DNA of 64,000 nt from Shinella zoogloeoides. GTDB taxonomy: Bacteria > Pseudomonadota > Alphaproteobacteria > Rhizobiales > Rhizobiaceae. The stretch lies in contig NZ_CP132311.1 of NCBI RefSeq assembly GCF_030733845.1, positions 499,501-563,500 on the forward strand, read 5' to 3'. Shown here one piece after another: positions 33,501 through 41,449 of the stretch. Position numbers and translations under genes: made by a program. Within the stretch, counting starts at the first letter, position 1. Each line of letters starts with the position of its first letter. Under the pieces are notes generated by a model. It saw nothing but the letters and a program-made list of their open reading frames with translations. It was not told the origin of the DNA and ran no database searches.

Positions 33501-36500
33501 GGCACGATCGAAATCCGCTCGCGCGAGCGGCTGAGCGCGGACGACTGGACCCTGCACGTCGTGTGCCGCTGCCAGAAGGTGCTGCCGGCCATGCGCACGC
33601 CGGCCCTCGAGGCGCTCGGCCCGCGGGCCGAGGACGTGTCGCCGGAGCGGATCTACACCATCGCATCCTCCTTCGGCCTGGATTACGGCCCGGCATTTCG
33701 CCTCGCCACCGGCGTCAGGACCGACCAGCACAAGCGCATCGATGTCGTGCTCTCTCCCGGTGCAGCGCCCGCCCATCCGATGCTGGCCTGGGGCATCAGC
33801 CCCATGCTGCTCGACGCTGCCTTCCACGGCCTTGTCGGACTGTTCGACCGGTTTTCGGGCGATGCCGAGGGCGCGCCCTATATTCCGGTCCATTTCGGCT
33901 CCGTCGCTCTTCTGGCGACCGGCGTCACGCCGTACCGTGCCCGCATCGAAGTCCAGCGGGTCAGCGCCCATTCCATCAAGGCGCGCTTCGTGCTCGAAAC
34001 CGAGGATGGCCGGCCCGTTGTCCTCCTGGAGGATTGCCGCTTCCGCCGGACCTGGCTCCAGCAGCACCATACGCCGGCATCGCTGACCTTCCACTACGAG
34101 GCGGTGCCCGTCGCGGAGGCCGTCGTCGGCAACCCGTCGCAAACCGCTCCCGCCTTCATGATGACGGCGCCGGAGCCCTCCACGCCGGATGACGCTTCAC
34201 TTCTCCTCCAGGCCGCGGTGCTGCGGGCCTGCCACGATATCGTGCTGCCCCTCGTGGATGCGGCCGGCCGCTTGTCGCCCGCCGGCCTGCCGGGCGACCG
34301 GGCGTTCCAGGATTTCCTGTCCAACGCGCTCTATCTCCTGAGCGAGGCCGGCCTTGCCTCGCAGGGCGACGGCGTATGGACCGTTCAGGCCGCATCCGAC
34401 CTGCCCGAGACGGGCGAAACCCTGGCCGAATTCACGGCGGAGCGACCTGATCGTGGCGCCGAAGCCGTGCTCCTTGCCGAGATTCGCGCCGGCGTGCTGC
34501 GCCATATCGATTACCTGCGGTACGGCGGAACGGATGCGCTGGAGCTTGGCGGCAAGACCATGCGCCAGGCCCTTCGCCTGCATTCGCCGCAGGCCCGCGA
34601 GCGCAACGCGCTGGTCTTCGCGGCCGCCGAGAAAGCGGTGGCGGATGGCGCGAGGCACGCTCCTGTCATCGTTCAGGTCGGCGCCACGGCGCCGGGCTTC
34701 AGCCGCAGGCTGGCGGATCTTGCTGCCCGCGCCGGCGGCAAGCTGGTCATCGTCGAGCCCTCTGACGACTTGCGGCGCGCGGCGGAGGTCGCCTTCGCGA
34801 CGAGCGGGCGGGTCACCGTCGCCGGCGCGGCGGATGCGCTGCGCGGCGCCGATGTGATCGTCAGCACCTGCGACCGTCTGCATGCCATGCTGGACGCGGA
34901 CGAAGCCCTGTCCGGCGCACTTGCCGCGGGGCTTGCAAACGGTGCGCGGCTGCTCGCCGCCGAAACGCCGGCTTCGCTGCTTTACGATTTCTTCTTCGGC
35001 CTGACGTCCGGCTGGTTCGCGAACGGCCTGTCGCAGGGCTTCCCCGTCGGCCGCCTTGCGAGCGAGGGGGACTGGAAACGCCGGCTCTCGTCGCTTGGCG
35101 CAGAGCGCAATGCGCTCCAGACGGTGCAGCGCCCTTATGGCTCGCTTCTTTTGATCGAGGTTTCTCCGGCCGTCGAAGCTGGCGAGGCAGGCTTGCCGAA
35201 GGATACCGTCCCGTTCCTGCCGCTCGGCGCGGTTGCCGGCTCGCTGGCCGCCATGCCGGCGATAGACCTTCACCAGCCGGTGGCGGATCTCGGTGAATCC
35301 ATCACGCAGGCTCTTGCCGCGGAACTGCTGCTGTACGTCGCGCCGGCGGGTGGCGCTGACGACGAAGCGGCGCTGGCGCGTGACGCCCACGGCCTCTCGA
35401 AGATCGTCGAGGCCTTGCAGGCAAGCAACGCGAAGCGCCGGCCCAAGCTCGTGCTTCTCCTGCCCGGCGGCGCGCCGGACGGCGCCCGTGAAGGCGGGGT
35501 CGCCCCGTCGCCGCTCTCGACGGGGCTCTGGACCTTCGCGCGCGTGCTCGCCAACGAGTTCAGCGAAGTGGACGTACATCTGGTGGATGCGGGGCCCGAC
35601 GACTGGCAAAAGGCGCTGGACCTTGCCGCCGCCGGCCACGGCGAACGGGAATGGCGCATCGTCGACGGCGGCAGGCACGCGGAGGCGTTCCGCGCCGTAA
35701 GCGGCCCCGTCGCTGCCAGCGATGTCTCCCATCTCGACTTTGCCGCCGCCACCGTGCGTCAGCGCGCGCCCTCGCGCGTCGACAGCCTCTATTGGGAAAG
35801 CATGGACCGGCCGGAGCCGGCGGCCGGCGAGGTTCTCGTCGAGGTCGCCGCGGCGGGCCTCAATTTCCGCGATGTCATGTGGGCCATGGGCCTTCTGCCG
35901 GAAGAGGCGCTGGAAGACGGCTTTGCCGGCGCCACGATCGGCATGGAGTTCTCCGGCCGCGTGGCGGCAGTCGGCAAGGGTGTGGACGACCTTGCCGTCG
36001 GAGACCGCGTGATGGGCATCGGCCCGGCGGCCTTCTCCACGCACACGTCGATCAGGCGCGCCGGCCTGGCGAAGCTTCCCGACGAGCTCGATCTCGTCGC
36101 CGCCGCCACGGTTCCCGTCACCTTCCTGACGGCCTGGTACGCGCTGGTCGAGCTCGGCCGCGCCCGGGCCGGCGAAACGCTGCTCATCCATGGCGCTGCC
36201 GGCGGCGTCGGGCTGGCCGCGATCCAGATTGCCAAGGTGCTGGGCCTCACCATCATCGGCACGGCCGGCAGCGACGAGAAGCGCAGCTACCTGCGCTCGC
36301 TCGGCGTCGACATGGTCTTCGATTCCCGCTCGCTCTCCTTCGTGGCCGACGTGAAGGCGGCAACGGGCGGGGAGGGCGTCGATCTCGTGCTGAACTCGCT
36401 GTTCTCCGACGCGATGGAGCGCAGCATCGAGCTGGTCAAGCCGTTCGGCCGCTTCCTCGAGCTGGGCAAGCGCGACTACTATGCCGACCGCAAGATCGGC

Positions 36501-37964
36501 CTGCGCCCGTTCCGCCGCAATGTCAGCTATTTCGGCATCGACGCCGACCAGTTGCCATTGAAGGCCCCGGCGCTGACGAAGGCCATCTTCGCCGATCTCG
36601 GCGCGCTGTTCGCCAAGGGCGATCTTCGCGCCTTGCCTTACCGCACCTTCAAGCATGACGAGATCGCCGATGCGTTCCGCCTTATGCAGAATGCCGGCCA
36701 TATCGGCAAGATCGTGCTGCTGCCGCCGCAGGCGGGCCAAGACGCCGTGGCCGCGGCGGCCGGCAAGCCGGTCGCGTTCGATCCCGATGGTATCCATGTC
36801 GTCGTCGGCGGCATCGGCGGCTTCGGCCTCTCGGCGGCCGACTGGCTGGCGGCGCGCGGCGCAAGACGCCTTGCGCTGGTGACGCGCCGCGGCACGTCCG
36901 ATGCGGAAACCGACGCCGCCATCGCGGCCTGGAAGAAGCGGGGCATCAGTGCAAGCCTTCATGCCTGCGACGTGACCGATGCGAAGGCGGTCGACACGCT
37001 GCTTGCCGGCCTGCGCCGGCAGGCGCCGGTCAAGGGCGTCGTCCACGCCGCCATGGTGCTCGACGATGCGCTCCTGCCGAACCTCACGGAAGAGCGCTTC
37101 CGGCGGGTCATCGACGTCAAGGCGCGCGGGGCCGCGATCCTCGACAAGGCGACGCGCAAGGACAAGCTCGATTATTTCCTGATGTTCTCCTCGGCGACGA
37201 CGATGATCGGCAATCCGGGGCAGGGCAATTATGTCGCCGCCAACGGCTACCTCGAAGGCCTGGCGCGTGCGCGGCGGGCGGAAGGGCTTGCCGGCCTTGC
37301 GGTCGCCTTCGGCGCGATCTCCGACAGGGGCTACCTCGCCCGCAACGACGAGGTCGGCGATCTTCTCGCCCGCCGCATCGGCAACACCGCGATGAAGGCG
37401 GCAACCGCCCTTGCCATGGTCGAGGCGCATATGCGCAGCGATCCGGGCACGGTCGAGGCGGCCGTGGTCGTCTGCTCGCCCATCGACTGGGCCGCGGCGC
37501 GCAACCTGAAGATCGTCGGCACGCCACTGTTCGAGGTCCTGCTGCGCCAGGCAGGCCCCGCCGGCAGCGGCAGCGGCGGCGATACCGTGGACCTGACGGC
37601 GCTCGTTGCGGAAAAGGGCGAGGCCGAGGCGCTGGACGCGCTCTATGCGCTGGTTGCCGAGGAGATGGCGACGATCCTTCGGGTTCCCGAAAGCTCGCTC
37701 GGCCGCGACAAGGTCCTGAAGGATGTCGGCCTCGACAGCCTCATGGCCGTCGAGCTCGCGCTGAGCTTCAAGGAGAAGACCGGCTTCGATATTCCGATCA
37801 CCAGCGTGGGCGACACGACGACCATCGAAACCGTCGTCCGCAACCTCTATGAAAAGGTTGCGCGTGCCGAAGAGGCAGAGCACGATGGCGAGGAGATCGA
37901 TCACGTCGAGGCGCTGGCCGAGCAGCATATGGGGTCGTCCCCGGCCGCATCGAGAGGAAGATGA
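30579..37964 (+). CDS. rkpA: RkpA: modular fatty acid synthase / polyketide synthase of the K-antigen locus
   Basis: A 2461-residue multidomain synthase. Ketosynthase, about 3-430: active Cys170 in DTACSSS, His305 in HGTGT, His343 in NIGH. Acyltransferase, about 525-860: Ser617 in GHSIGE. Dehydratase, about 890-1180: His916 in HVVDGRAIMPG. Degenerate methyltransferase-like linker, about 1190-1520. Enoyl reductase, about 1735-2050: LLIHGAAGGVGLAAIQ near 1867. Ketoreductase, about 2070-2260: VGGIGGFGLSAADW near 2074 and Tyr2218. Acyl carrier, about 2350-2430: Ser2387 in GLDSL. All reducing steps look intact, so it should make a fully reduced acyl chain. In Ensifer this type I synthase (first read as rkpA-F) supplies a lipid for K-antigen assembly. 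It overlaps rkpG by 4 bases. Confidence 0.92.
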   Translation: MTVEIIGYAAVAPGAGSASQLFDLLRRGECAVTEVPADRWDRSRFWHPVGSAGKTYTFAAGVVDDIDTFDARIFGLSRREAMAMDPQQRLLLSVTWRALEDANLSISSLQKEAIGVYIGASSLDGANLSTEDPAAGGPYFMTGNTLSIVANRISHIFGLSGPSLTIDTACSSSLVALDQAVRALNRGEIDTAIVGGVNLLIHPLPFVGFAQARMLSPEGRCRAYDNDASGYVRAEGAVAVVLRRSDRVDAAGDRSRARILATGVNSAGRTNGISLPSQEAQARLLQTIYADPAIDPNHVAFIEGHGTGTKVGDPAEVWAIGQVLGQKRHAPIPLGSIKTNIGHTEPASGLFGVLKAVMALEHDYLPASLFFDTPNDAIDFNGLNVSVTSTPLPLLRSQRPRLAGINSFGFGGTNAHVVVSDPVSRQGAAAGNATESGYFMVSAHTETALRTLLEDYRDRLAGTADQASAPALVAAATAGRTPMRHRFVTQVRKPRDIVAVIDDQLAGLAGMAAAVGEAPVGEPRVAFVFAGNGAQWAGMGVDALRTNPDFRRHFSAISALFEDQIGEKLTALLVADDLAERLADTRVAQPLLFSIQVALAQCLIGAGIRPAAVLGHSIGEVAAAHIAGALSLVDAVAVVAVRSRCQHITKGKGTMAAALCGEEAARDFIRRNGLDGLTVAAVNAGNSVTISGPKDEIAALRTIGRRQKLAVQLLEIDYPFHHPLVDEAKEEFLRTLPKIAPRATEYDFISTVTGERIDGIELDGAYWWRNVREPVYFMQGVAQALAQGCNLLMEISPRPILTNYLKDAVKTSGAPAQLVPTLDKSEDTGDPVANCIIRALAHGAALPRAQRNAVVDLPGIPFEPECMTGTPTTDSYDLFGRHMTRPYSLAGWRADPNSYAWKNHLDARLFPDLAEHVVDGRAIMPGAGFIEIALQVAQQALGTEAVQLTNIELLRPLELGATMVELSTVISRETGTIEIRSRERLSADDWTLHVVCRCQKVLPAMRTPALEALGPRAEDVSPERIYTIASSFGLDYGPAFRLATGVRTDQHKRIDVVLSPGAAPAHPMLAWGISPMLLDAAFHGLVGLFDRFSGDAEGAPYIPVHFGSVALLATGVTPYRARIEVQRVSAHSIKARFVLETEDGRPVVLLEDCRFRRTWLQQHHTPASLTFHYEAVPVAEAVVGNPSQTAPAFMMTAPEPSTPDDASLLLQAAVLRACHDIVLPLVDAAGRLSPAGLPGDRAFQDFLSNALYLLSEAGLASQGDGVWTVQAASDLPETGETLAEFTAERPDRGAEAVLLAEIRAGVLRHIDYLRYGGTDALELGGKTMRQALRLHSPQARERNALVFAAAEKAVADGARHAPVIVQVGATAPGFSRRLADLAARAGGKLVIVEPSDDLRRAAEVAFATSGRVTVAGAADALRGADVIVSTCDRLHAMLDADEALSGALAAGLANGARLLAAETPASLLYDFFFGLTSGWFANGLSQGFPVGRLASEGDWKRRLSSLGAERNALQTVQRPYGSLLLIEVSPAVEAGEAGLPKDTVPFLPLGAVAGSLAAMPAIDLHQPVADLGESITQALAAELLLYVAPAGGADDEAALARDAHGLSKIVEALQASNAKRRPKLVLLLPGGAPDGAREGGVAPSPLSTGLWTFARVLANEFSEVDVHLVDAGPDDWQKALDLAAAGHGEREWRIVDGGRHAEAFRAVSGPVAASDVSHLDFAAATVRQRAPSRVDSLYWESMDRPEPAAGEVLVEVAAAGLNFRDVMWAMGLLPEEALEDGFAGATIGMEFSGRVAAVGKGVDDLAVGDRVMGIGPAAFSTHTSIRRAGLAKLPDELDLVAAATVPVTFLTAWYALVELGRARAGETLLIHGAAGGVGLAAIQIAKVLGLTIIGTAGSDEKRSYLRSLGVDMVFDSRSLSFVADVKAATGGEGVDLVLNSLFSDAMERSIELVKPFGRFLELGKRDYYADRKIGLRPFRRNVSYFGIDADQLPLKAPALTKAIFADLGALFAKGDLRALPYRTFKHDEIADAFRLMQNAGHIGKIVLLPPQAGQDAVAAAAGKPVAFDPDGIHVVVGGIGGFGLSAADWLAARGARRLALVTRRGTSDAETDAAIAAWKKRGISASLHACDVTDAKAVDTLLAGLRRQAPVKGVVHAAMVLDDALLPNLTEERFRRVIDVKARGAAILDKATRKDKLDYFLMFSSATTMIGNPGQGNYVAANGYLEGLARARRAEGLAGLAVAFGAISDRGYLARNDEVGDLLARRIGNTAMKAATALAMVEAHMRSDPGTVEAAVVVCSPIDWAAARNLKIVGTPLFEVLLRQAGPAGSGSGGDTVDLTALVAEKGEAEALDALYALVAEEMATILRVPESSLGRDKVLKDVGLDSLMAVELALSFKEKTGFDIPITSVGDTTTIETVVRNLYEKVARAEEAEHDGEEIDHVEALAEQHMGSSPAASRGR

Positions 37965-39355
37965 CAAGCATGGACGATACGTCCGCAAGCCGCATGGCGC
38001 GGGAGCGCAAGGCCGCGCTCCTGCAGAAGATGCGCGGCGTCTCCGCCATGGATGCCCGCCCGACCGCCGCCACGGCCCCGGCGGAGCGGCCGGTGCCGCG
38101 GTTCGAGGACCTGCCCGAATATCGCCAGATCCGAATGCAGGAACTGGCAGGCGAGCTGACGCAGATTGGCAATCCCTTCTACCGGATGCATGATGTCGGC
38201 GCCGGCGCGCAGACCGAGATCGACGGCCGCCGCGTCGCGAACTTCGCCTCCTACGACTATCTCGGCGCCAACCAGCATCCCGCCGTGCATGCGCGGGTCC
38301 GCGAGGCCATCGATCGCTACGGGATTTCGGCCTCCGCGAGCCGGCTCGTCGCCGGCGAGCGCCCGGCCCACCGCGAGCTGGAGGAAAGCCTTGCCGCCTG
38401 CTACGGCGTGGAGGCGGCGGTCGTCTTCGTCAGCGGCTACCTGACGAATGTGACGGTGCTCGGCACATTGCTCGGCCCGGAAGATCTCGTCATCCACGAC
38501 GAGTTCATCCACAACAGCGCGCTGGCCGGCATCAAGCTTTCCGGCGCCGCCCGGCGCTTCTTCCGCCACAACGATACGGCCCATCTCGAAGAGCTGCTCG
38601 TCGATTTCACCGGCAAGTTCCGCCGCATCCTGGTGGTCGTCGAAGGCATCTACTCCATGGATGGCGACGTCGCCGACCTGCCGCGCCTCGTGGACCTGCG
38701 CGCCCGCTACGGTTTCTGGCTGATGGTCGACGAGGCCCATGCGCTCGGCGTCCTCGGCGCCGGCGGCCACGGCACCCATGAACATTTCGGCGTCGACCCG
38801 ACTAAGGTCGATATCTGGATGGGCACCCTGTCGAAGACGACGTCGAGCTGCGGCGGCTATGTCGCGGGCAGCGCGGCGCTGGCGACGGTGCTCAAGGGCT
38901 CGGCCGGCGGCTTCATCTACAGCGTCGGCCTGCCGCCGGCGCTGGCGGCGGGCGCCGTCGCGAGCCTCGAATTGCTGGCCGCCGAGCCGGACCGCGTTGC
39001 GCGCCTCCGGCGCAACGGGCATCTCTTCCTCGATCTGGCGCGCGAGGCCGGCCTCGATACCGGCCTCAGCGAGGGCCATTCGGTCGTCCCGGTCCTCGTC
39101 GGGGATTCGCTACGCGCCGTTCGCCTGTCGAATGACCTGCTTGCCGCGGGGATCAACGTGCTGCCGATCATCCACCCGGCCGTCCCCGAAGGGCAGGCGC
39201 GGCTGCGCTTCTTCATCACCAGCGAACACACGCAAGAGCAGATCCGCGAAACCGTGGAGAAGACCGCCGAGCTGCTCGGCGCGCTCGTGCGGGACAATTT
39301 CGGCCTCAATTCCATCGACCGCAGCCAGATCGCGCGTCTCATGACGGGTCTCTAG
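37961..39355 (+). CDS. rkpG: PLP-dependent 2-oxoamine synthase (RkpG; serine palmitoyltransferase / KAPA-synthase family)
   Basis: A 464-residue alpha-oxoamine synthase. Residues 1-80 are an extra N-terminal arm. The fold-type I core shows NFASYDYLGANQHP, GISASASRLVAGERPAH, VDEAHALGVLGAGGHGTHEH and the PLP lysine in MGTLSKTTS (Lys292). The family condenses an amino acid with an acyl-CoA or acyl-ACP, releasing CO2. Next to RkpA and a ketosphinganine-reductase-like SDR, it plausibly makes a long-chain 3-keto-amine as a lipid anchor precursor. ATG overlaps the rkpA stop (ATGA); ATG 37970 is an alternative start. Confidence 0.9.
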   Translation: MTSMDDTSASRMARERKAALLQKMRGVSAMDARPTAATAPAERPVPRFEDLPEYRQIRMQELAGELTQIGNPFYRMHDVGAGAQTEIDGRRVANFASYDYLGANQHPAVHARVREAIDRYGISASASRLVAGERPAHRELEESLAACYGVEAAVVFVSGYLTNVTVLGTLLGPEDLVIHDEFIHNSALAGIKLSGAARRFFRHNDTAHLEELLVDFTGKFRRILVVVEGIYSMDGDVADLPRLVDLRARYGFWLMVDEAHALGVLGAGGHGTHEHFGVDPTKVDIWMGTLSKTTSSCGGYVAGSAALATVLKGSAGGFIYSVGLPPALAAGAVASLELLAAEPDRVARLRRNGHLFLDLAREAGLDTGLSEGHSVVPVLVGDSLRAVRLSNDLLAAGINVLPIIHPAVPEGQARLRFFITSEHTQEQIRETVEKTAELLGALVRDNFGLNSIDRSQIARLMTGL

Positions 39356-39356
39356 C

Positions 39357-40148
39357 GTGCGGCACGTGCTCGTGACGGGCGGGTCGAGCGGCATCGGTCT
39401 TGCCGTCGCCGGCCTGCTTGTCGAGCGCGGCGACCGTGTTTCGCTGATCGCGCGGGACGAGGAACGGCTCGCGGAAGCCGTCCTGTTTCTGTCCCAAGGC
39501 GACGAGGCCCGCGCCGGGCGGATTTTCACCATTTCAGCCGATGTCGGTGATGGGGAGGTGACCGCCCGCGCCGTCGCGCATGCGACCGCCCGCTTCGGTC
39601 CGGCGGACGCGCTCGTGGCATCCGCCGGCATCGTCGAGCCGGGCCGTTTCCTGGAGCAGGACGCGGCTGCCTTCGACCGTCAGATAGCCATCAACCTGAC
39701 GGGCGTCGCCAACAGCGCGCGCGCGGTGCTGCCGGATATGCGCGCGAAGGGCAGGGGGCGGGTGCTGATCGTCTCGTCGGGCGCCGGGCTGATCGGTATT
39801 CCCGGCTACAGCGCCTATTGCGCCTCGAAATTCGCCCTGCGCGGCCTTGCCGCCGCCTTGCGGGCGGAGATGGCGCCGGCCGGCATTTCCGTCTCCATCT
39901 GCTTTCCGCCGGATACGCTGACGCCGCAATTCGAGCGCGAGCTGCCGCTGCGCCCGCCCGAGGCGCAGGCGATGATGGGACGCGTCAAGCCGCGGGAGGC
40001 TGCGATCGTGGCGCGGGCGATCGTCGCCGGCATGGACAGGGGACGGCGGGAAATCCATTTCGGCCTCACGCTGCGCCTGCTCGGCTATTTCGGCCCCTTC
40101 GCCGCCTCCTATCTCGATCTGCGTAATGCGTGGCCGAGGAGAGATTAG
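39357..40148 (+). CDS. rkpH: Short-chain dehydrogenase (RkpH; 3-ketosphinganine reductase-like)
   Basis: A 263-residue classical SDR: cofactor motif VTGGSSGIGLAVA, the NAG-like ASAGIVEPG, and catalytic Ser and YxxxK in VSSGAGLIGIPGYSAYCASK. Its C-terminal extension is that of KDSR-type reductases of long-chain bases (LPLRPPEAQAM and a hydrophobic helix LLGYFGPFAASYL). It starts with GTG one base after the rkpG stop. It probably reduces the keto group made by RkpG. Together with RkpA and RkpG it forms a sphingoid-like lipid pathway. The end overlaps the opposing MOSC gene by 4 bases. Confidence 0.88.
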   Translation: MRHVLVTGGSSGIGLAVAGLLVERGDRVSLIARDEERLAEAVLFLSQGDEARAGRIFTISADVGDGEVTARAVAHATARFGPADALVASAGIVEPGRFLEQDAAAFDRQIAINLTGVANSARAVLPDMRAKGRGRVLIVSSGAGLIGIPGYSAYCASKFALRGLAAALRAEMAPAGISVSICFPPDTLTPQFERELPLRPPEAQAMMGRVKPREAAIVARAIVAGMDRGRREIHFGLTLRLLGYFGPFAASYLDLRNAWPRRD

Positions 40149-40828
40149 CCCGAAAGACGGCGCGTCCAGTCCTCGACCTTGTTGCTTTCGAGCCGCCGGA
40201 CGGCATGGTTGCGCCACCCCTCGGCGAGCCGGTCGAGCGCGGCAATGCCCTCGAGTTCCTTCCGGTTGAGCGGATTGACATAGAAGGTGCGCCAGATACG
40301 CGTCAGCGTCCATTCCGGCGCATGGCTTTCGATGCGCACGAGGCCGTCGCCTGGCGCGACGGTGCCGGGTTCGAGCACGCGGTAATACCAGCCCGTCCGC
40401 CCGGTCGTCTGCACCGCCCGCGCCATGTCCGCCCGGCCGAAACGCTCGTTCAGCCTCCAGCACGGCTGGCGGCCCTGGCTGACTTCCATTATCGCCGTGC
40501 CCAGCCTGAAGACGTCGCCGATCGCGACCGTGTCTTCGGTGAGCCCGACCGTCGACAGGTTCTCCCCGAAGGCGCCGGGAGTGGCGAGCAGCGGATGCGG
40601 GCCAAGATCGCGCAGCCAGGCGGCGTAGTGGTCGAACGGATAGTGGTGCACGGCCTTTTCCGGCCCGCCGTGCCGCACGGTATCGCCCTGCATGTCGCCG
40701 GCAAATCCGGTTTCCGACAGGGCAAGCGGCCCGGCGACGGCGGTTTTTGCGATGCCGCTCGGTGCGCCCCTGGTTCCAAGCGGCGCGACTTCGCCGATGC
40801 GCAGGCTGAGCAGGGGCGTTTCCGTCAT
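40145..40828 (-). CDS. MOSC-domain protein (YiiM-like)
   Basis: A 227-residue MOSC protein: GPLALSETGFAGDMQGDTVRHGGPEKAVHHYP contains the GDxxxHGGxxKAV core (described here in pieces: GDTVRHGG, EKAVHHYP). Then GAFGENLSTVGL, and QGRQPCWRLNERFG with the conserved MOSC cysteine. MOSC domains deliver sulfur or bind the molybdenum cofactor; YiiM-type proteins reduce N-hydroxylated compounds. The ATG overlaps the stop of the redoxin gene (ATGA), so translation is coupled. Confidence 0.88.
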   Translation of the reverse strand: MTETPLLSLRIGEVAPLGTRGAPSGIAKTAVAGPLALSETGFAGDMQGDTVRHGGPEKAVHHYPFDHYAAWLRDLGPHPLLATPGAFGENLSTVGLTEDTVAIGDVFRLGTAIMEVSQGRQPCWRLNERFGRADMARAVQTTGRTGWYYRVLEPGTVAPGDGLVRIESHAPEWTLTRIWRTFYVNPLNRKELEGIAALDRLAEGWRNHAVRRLESNKVEDWTRRLSG

Positions 40829-41319
40829 GCCCCGGTCTCCGGGACTGGCGCGGCGAGCGCCATCGCGATCCGCGCCCCGACGGCGATGTCGTCTTCCACG
40901 CCGAAGACGTGGTGCAGGATCGTGCCGTCGCGCCCGATCAGCACGGAGGACGGCGTGCCGCGCAGCCCGAACCGCCGCATCGTCACGGGAATATCCGATC
41001 CCTCCTCGGCAAGATCGACCGCGACGGGGGATTTCAGCCGGTATTCGTGCAGGAAGGCCTGCAAGGTGACCGGCGTCATCGCCGCATGGTGCTCGAAGAC
41101 GGTATGGATGCCGATGACGGCGAGGTCCGTCTCGGCGAAGACCCGCTCGATGCGCTGGACCTGCGGAATGGCCGTGGCGACGCATCCCGGGCACAGGAGC
41201 TGGAAGGCGTGCAGGAAGACCGGCCGGCCGCGAAGGCCGGCAAGTGTCAGCGGCTGGGGCGTGTTGAACCACGCGCTTGCCGCAAGTTCCGGTGCGGGCC
41301 GTGATTCAGTGGCAGACAT
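40825..41319 (-). CDS. Redoxin / peroxiredoxin-like thiol protein with CPGC motif
   Basis: A 164-residue thioredoxin-fold protein: FLHAFQLLCPGCVATAIP holds the CPGC redox pair (about residues 43-46), VIGIHTVFEHH is the following strand, and GLRGTPSSVLIGRDG carries the cis-proline. The layout resembles TlpA/AhpC-TSA redoxins but without a membrane anchor, so it should be cytoplasmic. It shares an overlap with the MOSC gene. The gene upstream is a periplasmic protein and further upstream a cysteine-rich MarR regulator, which together suggests a sulfur- or redox-related unit. Confidence 0.85.
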   Translation of the reverse strand: MSATESRPAPELAASAWFNTPQPLTLAGLRGRPVFLHAFQLLCPGCVATAIPQVQRIERVFAETDLAVIGIHTVFEHHAAMTPVTLQAFLHEYRLKSPVAVDLAEEGSDIPVTMRRFGLRGTPSSVLIGRDGTILHHVFGVEDDIAVGARIAMALAAPVPETGA

Positions 41320-41411
41320 GGCGGCCTCTCCTGCTGGCCGTTGCGCTCAAGGCCCCGATGGGGGTAATCCTTGCCATGTTCTTTCCTTTCATTGCCTGGA
41401 GGGGAGGAATT

Positions 41412-41443
41412 GCCGGCCCGGCGATGGCAGTCGCCGGGCCGGC
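41412..41443 (-). terminator. Perfect 13-bp GC-rich hairpin between the periplasmic-protein and redoxin genes
   Basis: Arms gccggcccggcga and tcgccgggccggc pair without mismatch around a 6-base loop. It sits 6 bases after the stop of the minus-strand gene 41450-42166 and has no T run. It could be a partial terminator or an mRNA-end stabiliser that sets the ratio of the genes on either side. Confidence 0.6.
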
Positions 41444-41449
41444 GCAGGT

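Noticed and set aside
34197..37988. 1263-codon open frame antisense to rkpA
   Set aside because: Same reason: the sense strand carries intact dehydratase, reductase and carrier domains; the antisense text shows no family resemblance.
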